A program made the position numbers and the translations under genes. Below are positions 1 to 10,995 of a stretch of 64,000 nucleotides of DNA, one piece after another (position 1 is the first letter of the stretch; each line of letters begins with the position of its first letter). The stretch is from Sphagnum magellanicum (Eukaryota; Streptophyta; Sphagnopsida; Sphagnales; Sphagnaceae). The notes under the pieces were generated by a model. That model saw only the letters and a program-made list of their open reading frames with translations. It did not search any database and had not been told where the DNA came from. The stretch is from the NCBI GenBank assembly GCA_021904315.1, contig CM038915.1, positions 13,206,001-13,270,000 of the forward strand. The letters are read 5' to 3'.

Positions 1-250
1 CATAGCCTTAATGACATATTACATTAGAGGCCCAAGTGATACCACAAACCAAAGTGATATAAACCGAAGTGACATAGACCCTAAAATGATATAGACCTAG
101 GTCCCAATGATAGAAGATGAGTGATACAAGGCCTAATGATATAAACTTAAATATTAGTGAAAGAGGTTGAATGATGTAAGCCTTAGTGTTATTGAGTGGC
201 ATAGGTTAAATGACATATGCTTTAGTGGCATAGATTTTAGTGATTGCATA
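1..250. repeat. Degenerate ~20-bp minisatellite
   Basis: Short units of the type AGTGATATAGACC recur roughly every 20-22 bases (for example near 29, 50, 71, 90, 120 and 137), with many substitutions. It enters the window at its left edge, so its full size is unknown. No coding signal is seen. Confidence 0.5.
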
Positions 251-2549
251 GGTTATAATGCCTTTCCAAGTCTTCTATTAAAAAAATACTCTAACTTTGT
301 TAAAAATTTCAAGGGTCATAAAAAACAATCCATGATCAAGAGGAATGGCGTGGGGAGGAGGAGGGTTTCAACAAAGGAACCAACAAGAATTAATACCACC
401 CAAGGAAGACACTTAAAAATCCTTGAAGGGACCCAAGAAAGTTTGTTAGTATAATCCTCCATAAATTAATTGTTCAACATAACTTCCTATGTCAAGTAAA
501 GTTCATACCCTAAACCATACCTTTTTGATAGGGTTTAGTTTGACAAACTATTATTGGGTTTGATATTGATTTTTAAAATCTAGATGGAAATAGTTTGGTG
601 ATAAATGTCATGGGGGTGCATTCGAACTTAAAGGAGCCAAATGTGCCCAACCTTGCTAGTCATTACCAAGGATTCATGGGTTAAAATTTGTTGACATGGC
701 TAGTAGTTATGGTAGGTAATTGGATAGGTTGGGAATTTTTTTTAATCCAAAAAAAAAAACCGAAAAAAATACACACATGTCTCATGCACATGCACATGTA
801 CATGTGTAACACAATTGTTCATCGTCTCCAAGTTTGAAATTGATCTATCTTGTTCAACAAGTTGTCCATAATTAAGTTTGGTCTACTATTAGGCTTTTAC
901 CTTGTTTGATTGCTCCCAAGTTCGACTTTAGTTGTCTATGTTTAGTTTTGAAATTGCATCATTGCAAGTAGTTGTGTAGCTTTTGTTTTGGTCTTAAGAT
1001 CGAGGTTATTTGACTTTGGCCTACATTGCAAGGTGAAAAAAGAAAAAGATGGAGAAGGGAAGCTCAGAGTTCCTTGTTTAGGAATATGTAAATATTAGTT
1101 TGTAAACTAAATTTTTTTGTTGTTGTGGTGAGGTGTTTGAACAACACAGGGCCAACCTTCAAACATAATTACTTTTAAGTATGTTAGTCAGACTAACCTA
1201 GATGAGGTCTTTGGTCTTTTGAAATAACCAAATACAAGTACACAAACTCAACCTTGCATCCTAAAATTAAAAGAAAGCTTGTGAGATTGTGTTGACATAT
1301 TTATGGCACATCTATCATCACAAACAACAATTTTGCATCTTGGGTGGTTAGGGGGTTCATAGCACAAGAGAAAGGTGTTTATGTGAATTGGGTTATTATT
1401 GCTACTTGGACTACAAAGGAGAAAGCTTGCAAACTAGAAGTTAGGGCCTTAAAATCTGAGGGCACAAAATTAAGTGGAACAATTGTGTTTCGAAGACTTG
1501 ACATTGGAGGAGATTCAACCAAGAACCATGTAGTCTTGGTGAAGAACCTTGAGGTAGAAAAGGGTTGTGTCCTTTTGGTGTTTCATTGAAGGACTTGAAA
1601 AAGGTTATTGAACTTGCTATTTTTTTTATATGAGCTTTTAAAGTGATCACTAGTGAAGATGGAACACTTGTTGCACGAGAAGACTGTTTGGTCAAATGAT
1701 TGCTCTAGCCAATTCAAATCATCAAGAACATGGTTTTTTGTGGGTTAGCACCCATCCTTGACTTCTTGTGTAGCCTTACCTTTGGGTTGTTGGATGACTT
1801 GGAATTACTTTGCCTCTAGCCATGGGAAGGGGGAAATGGATGGTGTAGGAATGTTATGGAAATGAGAGATTTGCAAATAGTAAGTGAAGCCAAATGGATT
1901 AAAGCTTCAAAATGCACATGAAAGGGTTTTGTACTTGAAAGCACAAGTTGTTAAACATCATGCATATGCTTCACATAGTAATGCTAGAAGAAGTGTGAAC
2001 ATGTTTTTTTGGGAACCTAAAGTTGGTGACATAAATCGGGCTCATTGCTATAACTGCAACATAGCCATTAGCCACATGTAATCAACGGGTATAATTTGAC
2101 CTCCAATCTTGCTACCATGCAGCCCATAAATCACTATAATGGCATTTTTTTTCTTTGAAATGGGGTCCCAAAGGTAAACCTCAATGCCAACCTACATTTG
2201 TAATAAACAACATAAGCAACATATGTGTGTGGTTTTATCCAAATCTTATAGGAAATTTAATGAAAACCTTGAAAAAATTATTCAAACACATATGTTAGTC
2301 ATGCTACAAAGGATGTGGGGTGGCTATTAATCACTTACCTACCATGGATTGAACTTGTATATTGTAGCTGGTGCCTTGGTTGTTTTGGAAGGGCTAGGTG
2401 TTGGGTCTTACATACATGCATCCCATTTATTATATTCAAATAATCTATCATTGACATGCACAATAAATTTTGGTTTTGGTGTGAAACAAGTCTACTTTAA
2501 TGGGCTATTGTAATATGTTATTATAACCAATTCATAAGCTTCTAAATTA
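251..2549. other. AT-rich intergenic DNA, no gene seen
   Basis: Only short uninterrupted frames occur (such as 1,344-1,589 and 1,884-2,081, plus). None resembles a known family, and none has convincing exon neighbours. The texture, with T-runs and frequent stops on all frames, suggests old decayed repeats. Confidence 0.6.
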
Positions 2550-3060
2550 GGGTTACAAAGTCTTATAATCGGAGAAATTGTCCCATGTGTCTGAAATGAT
2601 GTGGTTTCCCCCACATAGTTCCCCCACTATGTTACAGCCCATTTGTTCATGGGCTACATTTCTGGCAACATTATTGGTAATGTCTTTAACATCAACTTTG
2701 CCAATATCAATTGTTGCATTCATAATAACAACTTGGTTTTTTTGCATACCATCCATAACATCCCCAAACCTTTCTACTATTACACTTGCAACCAAAGGTC
2801 TTGTGTTGTTATGTTCATTGAGTTGTTACATTGAAGTGGTTGCAACAATATTTCCCTCTACTCACATTTCAACACCAAGTTTCTCCACAAACACCTTTTG
2901 CATCACAAGGAAGTTGTTGATGCATGACTATAATTGGGACATTGACGTTATAGATTCATCCTTACATACATCCATTGTAACTCCCCATGTCATTAATCCT
3001 TCCACCTTGCCTGCAAGATCCAACATAGCTCCCTTGTTAGGGTTTTAATCACGTGCGTCT
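2550..3060 (-). pseudogene. Unrecognised coding-like remnant, minus strand
   Basis: On the minus strand, two adjacent short frames read like protein rather than noise. One, from about 3,026 downward, begins MLDLAGKVEGLMTW. The other, ending at 2,553, contains VERFGDVMDGMQKNQVV and ENIVG-like mixed-polarity sequence. They are separated by stops and lie in slightly different frames. I cannot assign a family; a decayed accessory frame of a transposon is likely. The plus-strand frame 2,578-3,048 over the same bases is hydrophobic and looks like the shadow. Confidence 0.25.
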
Positions 3061-5290
3061 TGTCAATTTTTAATCAACATTGGCAACAACAACATGAAAA
3101 ATCTATTGTCCATGCACAAGCAATCTAAACAAAACTAGCATTAACATCAATATTAGACATGTCAACATTTATTATAACAAATTGCAAAAAAAGGTTCCAA
3201 AATTCATTCGTATGATTTTTTTTTTGTGAGAAAAAAGGACATGCAATCCTTTTCTAAAGTAGTCATGTTGGCTCATTGTATCTCGTTTGCACCAATGAAG
3301 CTAGTTAGCACATGGTGACATGTCCTTGTTGGTTGTTATAAATAGATGAGGTTAAATTCATGTAAATGACCACACAACTACCTACATGGGGATCCATATT
3401 TTGAACATGTATGTAAATGGATAAATGTAAATGAACATGTGCATGTTCCATCACAATGCATGTAAATGGATTAGTCATCGTATGAGTGGAATATTCCAAT
3501 CATATGGGAATACATGAAGCAAGTGGTCTTTTCATAGGCACCCAAGGAAAAAGGTAGTGTAGACCAATAATCCCAATAAATTGGAGCATTCTAAAATATA
3601 TATGCATGCAAGTAAATGATGAAGTTGAACATAGTGGCAAGGTCCACTTGGATCCCATTAAAATCCAACAATATTGGGATTAAAATGGAAGGTGGTCATG
3701 TTTGTACGATGTGCAATGAAAAAATGGAAAGTAGTGGCAAGGTCCATTAGGATCCCACTAAAATTCAATAGTAAGTGGATTTAGAGTGGAAGGTCCTCAC
3801 TTTTGTTGAAGTGTAGTGATTTGCGACATGTCAAATTCCAATGAAATTCAATTTGGGTGGAATCCTTTAGTGGTTTTGACCATGACTTGTTGTAGTGCAA
3901 GTGTTCCCTGTGTTCTTAGTACTTGTCATGTTATTACATGTGCTCATCATGTTGTTAATGTTCTTTGTGTTCTTAATGTTTATTGTGTATTTGTGTTCAT
4001 TGTGTGTTCATCATGTTGTTATTAGTGTTCATCATGTTGTTATTAATGTTCATTGTGTTGTTTTCCTTCTTCACGTGATTGGTATTATGATCCTTACCCT
4101 TGTAATGTTTTGTAAGTTGAAATTTTGTTGGAGGTGAAAGGTTGTTGGTTGCTTGCAATTTTGGCAAAAAAAAAATGTTTAAAGTATGTATGTCTTTTTT
4201 CCAAAATTATGTGATTTTCGTTCATTTTGATTATTATTATTAATTCTTATATTGAAAATAATGTGTTGATAATATGTTTGGATTTGTTTGTGTAGGAATA
4301 ACTTGCCAATTGGAGACATTGCTTGTAACCTTGAAGGGAACCTTATTGATATTCCAAAGATATCAATGGATGCAAAAGATATCAAGTGTCTTTTTGGAGC
4401 GGTGGAGGAAATATGAACCATGTTCCCAATTGTTGGCTTTTTAGTTAGATAAATATCAAGGATTGTAAATTTCAAATTGAAACTAAAAGATTTTTTTCCC
4501 TTGTTAAAATTTTCACCAATTTGAAAAGATGCCATTTACAATCAAATAACCTTAAGAATTAATGTCTATGAATAAGAATTGGTCAAATGATGCAAGGGTG
4601 GGTTACAAGGCTTTAGTAATTTGGTAAAATTGATAGATAGAGTAGGAATTAAGTGAGTTTGAAGGTTTATTTGAGTCCAATGAATTGAAAAAGACTTAAT
4701 ATAATGTTTTTGTCTTTATATCTTTGAAATGTGATCACTTTTTTCATAAAGATATTAAAGCTTTGTAATGAACCTTGTTGATTTGTTTTTCGCCTATGAT
4801 GTTTTAAAAAAATTTGAGGTGTATTAAATTCTAAAATCTCAAAATGAAGTTAAAAATTTGATTTGATATAGGTAATTAAGTTAAATGAATTAGAAATTGG
4901 GTTTGAAAGACTAGTTGGGCATGAGGGAAAATTTTAATTTTTTTTTGGATAATGCATGTATTTTTTTAAAAAGTGATTTTTTTCAATATTTAAATTATAA
5001 AATTGAGAATTAGAATAAAAATTATGAAAAAAAATTAATAACCACCCAACACTGGTGTAGAGAGGTAATGCCGCCTTGATGAAATCAAAATATTTTTGCA
5101 ATTGTAAAATCAATTTTGAGGTAAAATGATTGACATATGTTGGTTTGTTGTGTATTTTCAAATTTAGGGGTGGAAGGTTAGGTGCACCTGCAATAATGTG
5201 AAATCCATTAGAATAGTGGGCTGGTGTCTCACCATTCTACATAAAACCTGAACTATTTGAATGGAAGGTAGTTCAAATGATGGGTGAATG
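3061..5290. other. AT-rich intergenic DNA, no gene seen
   Basis: Contains one 100-bp duplication (listed separately). A TG-rich stretch at about 3,890-4,070 consists of loose repeats of the type GTTCATCATGTTGTTAT. Nothing else is recognisable on either strand. Confidence 0.55.
3633..3805. repeat. Two tandem copies of a ~100-bp unit
   Basis: AGTGGCAAGGTCCA occurs at 3,633 and again at 3,733. The following ~70 bases align (GGATCCCA.TAAAAT.CAA, then TGGAAGGT), giving a diverged tandem duplication with a period of 100 bases. Confidence 0.65.
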
Positions 5291-5769
5291 CACTAGAAAA
5301 AAAAATGGATTTTTACCACTAGCTTATGCAACTATTTTTTAGTTGCTTGCATCATATGCAACTAAAAATCCCTTAGTTGCCTTGGAAATGATGTTGTATG
5401 TGTCCTTAGTTGTAGATGACAAATGAAATCAAAGTCAACATATATGGTTTCATCTATATGTGAAACGTATGGTTTATGTGACTGCCATGCAAGTAACATG
5501 TGACTAAATTGTTGGACCTTACATTGTGCCATGTGTGCAATTAACAACAAATCTCAATATGACACGTGACATGTTTATTAGCTTAGGGAGGCCTAGCCTA
5601 TACTAGTGAAGTGTAATATCTAGCAAAGTAAAGGGTGACATGTGACAATTTGTAGGTTTATTTTTTGATTGAATTACAAAGTGACATGTGGCAATTTGTA
5701 GTTTAATATTTTATCAAATTACAAGGTGGCACATGTGGCAATTTATTGGTGGTCTAGGGAGGCCTAAGG

Positions 5770-6625
5770 TACTTAAGCCTAATTCACCTAAGTAGGTTAG
5801 TATGTTGGTTTATTTATTTACCTACCTAGCTTAGATCTACTTACTTATACTAGGTAGATAGGTCTAAGCTAAATAAGTGGTTAAGTAAGCTTAGGCTAAG
5901 AAGTAGGTTAAGTTTTTAAATCCTATTTCATTTCAAGTTTAACTTTAAAGGTCAAGCTTATTTGATTGGTTCATCCCAATTGACATCTAATCTTTAATGT
6001 TCCTTGTGTATTTTCAATCTTCTAGTGCACTTACTTATATAGTTTACAAACTTGAAAGCAAAGATAAAAGATGTGGGATAAGTTTTTAGTTGCAACCTAG
6101 TCACATGTATTAACAACTACATACTAACAAACAACTATTAATTAACTAGCTAGGTTAGGTTAGGCTAGGTTAAGCTAGGTATCAAGGTCAAGTTAAGGTA
6201 AGTTAGGTTAAGTTAAACTAGGTACCTAGGTTACATTAAGGTAAGTTAGGTTAGGCTAGGTACCTATGTTAGGTTAATGTAAGTTATGTTAAGTTAGATA
6301 CAAGTAGGTTAGGTTAACATAAGTTAAGTTATGTTAGGTTAAAGTAAATTAGGTTAGTTTAAGCTAAATTAAGCTACCTTAGGTACTTAAGTTACATTAT
6401 GGTAGGTTAAATTAAATTAGGTTAGGTAATTATATTAAGTTCAAGGTTTAAATAAATTAGGCTAAGCTAGGGTAGATTAGGTTCAACTAACTACCTATGA
6501 TAGGATAGGTTAGGTTATGTTAAACTATGTACATAACTAATTTAAGTTAGGCTAGGTACTTAGGTTGGGTTAGGTTAGGTCAGACTAGGTACTTAGGTTG
6601 GGCTCAAGGTTGTTAAAACCAATGT
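5770..6625. repeat. TAGGT/TTAGG-type degenerate short-period array
   Basis: About 850 bases of loosely repeated AGGTTAGGTTA, AGGTACCTAGG and TAAGTTAGG units. The same texture returns at 10,424-10,610 inside the same element, at 36,220-36,370 in element B and at 39,210-39,740. Units are five to ten bases long and irregular. Confidence 0.75.
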
Positions 6626-6837
6626 GACGTGCCATTTTTGTGTCGGTTGACACGTCAACATTAATTGTGACACTACGTCAAAATGTGAAAAATATGACTA
6701 GATGTATGATTACATTTGTAGATATAAAAGACATTTATGACTACCATGACTATAATGCATTTGGACTCATTGCAAAGGCCATAGTTATCGAATCTTCAAC
6801 TATTATAGCCATAACGACTTGTGTTTTTTTTGCCTAT

Positions 6838-6866
6838 ATAATAATAATAATAATAATAATATATAA
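6838..6866. repeat. ATA trinucleotide microsatellite
   Basis: Seven or more consecutive ATA triplets followed by ATATAATTATA, inside element A. Confidence 0.85.
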
Positions 6867-7012
6867 TTATAAAATAACGATAATTAGGTTTATTTCATTA
6901 TGTGTCATCCAATTAATGGTTGACATGTGTCATTATTTAGCCTATGTAACTTAGGTAGGCACTTAACATAGGTGACTTAGGTGGGTATAGGTAACTTAAT
7001 TAATGAAACATT

Positions 7013-7083
7013 GGTTGCAAGTATGAGGATTTGAACCCCTCACTTCCTTGAAGAAGGTTCAAGTTTTTAACCATTGCACCATC
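7013..7083 (-). repeat. tRNA-like (SINE-type) fragment
   Basis: On the minus strand a B-box-like GGTTCAAATCC (7,037-7,027) follows a possible anticodon arm, CTTGA-ACCTTCT-TCAAG. The start, GTGCAATGGTTAA, resembles a D-arm. Acceptor pairing is poor, so it is not a working tRNA gene. A related ~70-bp sequence lies at 39,447-39,516. It could be a fossil SINE head or part of the larger repeat. Confidence 0.35.
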
Positions 7084-7199
7084 ATTCAACATAAGTGAGA
7101 AAAATTGTCATCCTTTGGTTATGAATATTTTTTTTGGTTAACCTATGAAAATTGTCTAACATAGATATATGTAACCTATTTAACAACTTGCTTAACCTA

Positions 7200-8700
7200 G
7201 TTATGCTACCTATTTAATTTAGCCTAACCTTCCTACTTAAATACATTTTCACATGTAAAGTTATTTCATTAGGAAAAATAAATACTATTGAATTATTTTT
7301 TTAATTTAGAAAATTCAATTAAATGATTATTATTTTGTCAAAAGCCTAAAGAATTCAACTAATTATATTCCTTTTATAATTAAAATGAAATTCTAAAATA
7401 AATATTAAAATTAAAAAATTGGTTTATGACATATTAAAATATTAAAAATTTAAAATAATGTAATTATTATTTTAGATATGTACAATTTAATCTGAAATAA
7501 TTTATGATTATAAATATAAATATATAAATATATAGTATATTATACATTATATATTATCTGATGTTATGAAGAATTTTTAAATATTTAATCAATAAAATTT
7601 TTAATTAATAATATTTAAAAATAATTAAATGATTATTTTCAAAATGTAAAATTTTATTTGATGTAATTTATGATTAGAGATAATCATGATTTACAAATAA
7701 TTTAAAAATTAATCACTACATGTTTTAAATAATATTTTAAAAAATGATTTCATTGTGATGTTTAAATATGATGATTCTAGAACATGGAATGTGAACACTA
7801 AAAACATATTTTGAATAAGAATGGAATATTATTATATTTTGATCATATAGGACATTAAAGTTTTAAATGAAATATCAAAAAAAAAATCAAATCATGAAAT
7901 TAAGTTATAAATTATCATAGGTAATTCATAAATAGACATGTAATAATGCTAGTATTTAAATGAATATAATTAAGGTAACAAATAATTAGTTAAATAATTA
8001 CTTAAATGTAGGTAGGTAATATTTATACCTATTTACCTACATAATTTTGCTATCTTTTTATAACCTAATTATTACCTTACTTTACATATTTAGTTTGCAA
8101 ATTAGTTACCTAAGCTAAGTTACATACTTATAACTTGTTTTTTAAAGTAATAAATGCTAACCAAATATTTTAATTGTAAACCTAATTTGCCTATAATGGA
8201 AAAAGGTATACAAAAATTTTAAGCACTAAAACTTTAATATTTAATAATGTACATATTCATTACATACATAAATAATATTTTAACTTCATAATCAAGATTA
8301 CTATAGTGGTTAGTTGTAGTCACACACATACTAAAATTCATGATTATAGTGATTGACTATAAACATGTAATAACATAAATCACTATTGTCGATAACTTAA
8401 TAATGTAGTCATATTTTTGGTTAGAAAAGTTTGATAATCATAAAAAACATGTTTTATATGATTCAATGATTAGGGTGTGGACATAGTCACAAAATGTCCT
8501 AGTCATGGATTCCACATTTTGGCATAGTGTGATGTGTTAGTTTGTCAGGTCAACATTAAAATTGAATATATGTCCCCACAATATAAACAAGATTACAATT
8601 TTTTTATTGTCTAGAAAAGTTTAATTACTAATTATTACTAATTTAATAATTAGTTATAAGAATTTAATTATTAGTTATAAATATTTAATTTTCATCAATA
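7200..8700. other. Very AT-rich interior of element A
   Basis: Long runs of A/T with TAATTA and AAATAATT texture and no usable reading frame. The composition matches 36,640-38,050 in element B, supporting a shared family structure. Confidence 0.6.
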
Positions 8701-10250
8701 AATCATTTTGCGACTAGATTTCGATCATTGGACATCGACTAAGGTGTGGACTAGTTGTGACCAAAATCCTAGCCATTGAAATTGTGATTGAAAATTAAAT
8801 CACCATTTTTTAACAATCAAGATTTTTTTTTAGTATTTCTTTTAGTTTTTTATTCACACTAATGACTTGATTTAAATTGCCAAACTATGAATGGGGTGTG
8901 GATAGGTCGACCAAAAAATCTTGGTCATTGAGATGGCAATTGAAATTAGGTTGCCATTTTTTAACATTCCAAATTTTTTTTCAATTTCTTTTTTCAGACA
9001 AGTTACTAGATTTAAGTCTCTTGATTATGGCCAAGGTGTGGATTAACTAACCAAAAAATCCTAGCCATTAAGAAGGCAACCAAATTAGGTTGCCATTTTT
9101 TATTGATTAAATTTTTCTTTCATTTATTTTGTTTTTTTTTCTTTCCCCACATTAAGGATTGGGTTTAGGTTGTTAGACTATGACTAGGATGTGGACAAGT
9201 TGACCAAAAAATCCTAGTCATTGAGATGGTGACCAAAATTTGGTTGCCAATTTTGAAAGGTCCAAAATTTTTTAGTTTTTTTTAATTTATTTTTTTCACA
9301 TTAGCAACTAGACTAAAATTGTTGGACTACAACTTAGGGTGCAGATTGATCGACAAAAAAATCATAGTTGTTTAGATGGTGATCGAAATTAAGATGCCAA
9401 TTTTTAATGCTTGAGATATTTTTTAGTATTTTTTTGGTTTTCTTTTTTAATTGGCAATCGGATTTAAATCATTAGACTTCAACTAGGGTGTGGACAAGTT
9501 GAGTGGAAAATCTTAGCTATTCAGTTGGTGATCAAAATATAGTCGCCAATTTTTAAAGGTTCAAAAGTTTTTTGGTTTTTTGCAATGACAATTAAATTAA
9601 GGTTGTTGGACTATAATTGGGGTGTGGATTAGTGGACCAAAAAATGTTGGTTGTTGAGATGGCAATTGAAACTAGGTTGCCATTTTTTAATGGTCTAGAG
9701 TTTTAAGAAAATAAAAAAAACATTTTTTGCATTATTGACGATTGTTGAACTTTGACTGGGGTGTGGACAAGTCAATCAAAAAATCCTAGCCATTGGAATG
9801 GGGATCGAAATTAGGTTGTCATTTTTTAATGGTTTAGATTTCTTTTTAGTTTGTTTCTTTTTTTCTGTAGTGGTGCTTAGATTTAGGTTCCAAGATTGGG
9901 ATTACAATGTAAACAGGTCAACCGAAAAATCATGGCCATTGACATGGTGATGAAAATCAAGTTGTAACTTTTTAATGGTTTAGATTTTTTTATCTGTTAA
10001 TTTTTTTTTCCTCACTTGTGATTGGATTTAGGTTGTTGAACTATAATTGGGATGTGGACATGTCAATCAAAAAATCTTGGCTATTGAAATGGCAATTGAA
10101 ATGAAGTTCCCATTTTTTAATCTTTAGTTTTTTTTTTTTTTTTTTTTTTTTCACATTGGTGACTAGGTTTAGGTTGTCAAACTACAATTGAAATTTGGAC
10201 TAGTTGACCACAAATCTTGGTCATTGAAATGGCAGGCCTAGATTTAAGTC
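8700..10250. repeat. Tandem array, ~145-bp unit, about 11 copies
   Basis: A recurring core, GGTGTGGACAAGTTGACC-(A)n-TCCTAGCCATTGAGATGG, then GATCGAAATTAGGTTGCCA and a T-rich spacer. Copies begin near 8,740, 8,889, 9,035, 9,187, 9,335, 9,488, 9,620, 9,757, 9,904, 10,048 and 10,187, so spacing is 132-153 bases. Copies are diverged by eye by perhaps 15-30 percent. A 24-base T run lies at 10,128-10,151. The unit size is like plant satellite monomers. Confidence 0.85.
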
Positions 10251-10423
10251 ATTGGAATTAACAATTTAGATTTTTATTTGTTTGCGACGGTAGTTTTTAG
10301 TTGCCACTTTTTACCCCTACATGAAAAGGTATTGTTTTGACCTAGGTTGACCTTATGTTGACCCAAAACCAATGTGACACAGATGTGATTGATATGACAC
10401 GACAAGTTGTGGTGCTAATAACC

Positions 10424-10610
10424 TTAGTTGGGTTAGGGTAAATTAGATTAGTCTACATATTTAGGTTAGGTTAAGTTAGGTTAAACTACATACTTAGGTT
10501 AGATTAAGGTAGGTACCTAGCTTGGGTTAGGCTAGATTAAACTACATACTTAGGTTAGGTTATATACCTAGGTCAAGCTAAGTTAGATATCCTAATCTAC
10601 CTTTCTCAAT
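10424..10610. repeat. Second TAGGT-type block of element A
   Basis: Repeats of TTAGGTTAGGTTAAGTTAGG and ACTACATACTTAGGTTAG, matching the 5.8-6.6 kb array, on the far side of the 145-bp tandem array. Confidence 0.7.
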
Positions 10611-10995
10611 ATATTTATAATTAATACACACATTGAAATTCCCCTTAATTGATTTCTTAAATACAACTATATACACCCATATACATATTCCTATACATTT
10701 CTAATATATGTTTATATCCTACTACACCTTAGAATTTATATCTCTAAAGTTTAGGCCCACCTCACAATGGTGTGATTAATTTTGGTCATTATTGCAACTA
10801 ATGGGTTATATAGGGATGTTCTTGGATGAAAATGTTATTAGATGTTGTCCATATGAAAGGATGAAAAAATAATAATCATAGATATGGTCAAAATTAGTAA
10901 ATAGTTGCAGAAACAACCAAAATTAATTGTAAATAACATATAGTTGCATATAATTTCAAATACATGGGTTGCATTTTTGTCTTTTTCTTACAATG

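Larger units (their letters stand above)
5291..10995 (+). mobile_element. CACTA-like non-autonomous DNA transposon (element A)
   Basis: The left end starts CACTAGAAAA at 5,291, followed by subterminal units containing TATGCAACTA and TAGTTGC in both orientations, as is usual for CACTA (En/Spm) elements. The right end, near 10,995, is degenerate (CAATG where TAGTG is expected). Its last ~200 bases align with the right end of element B at 38,100-38,379, including the GGATGAAAA...GTTGT..AC/A..GGAAGGATGAA block and the final GGTTGCATTTT block. No transposase frame is present. The interior holds the TAGGT-rich array, AT-rich DNA, a tRNA-like fragment and the 145-bp array. No matching 3-bp target duplication is visible, so the boundaries are approximate. 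Confidence 0.5.

Noticed and set aside
2578-3048. 156-codon plus-strand frame
   Set aside because: Starts at TTG, is uniformly hydrophobic/Thr-Ser-rich, and is opposite a more protein-like minus-strand reading; best seen as a shadow.
5770-6625. Interstitial telomere (TTAGG) sequence
   Set aside because: The units are irregular, the plant-type TTTAGGG heptamer is absent, and the block recurs inside transposon-like elements.
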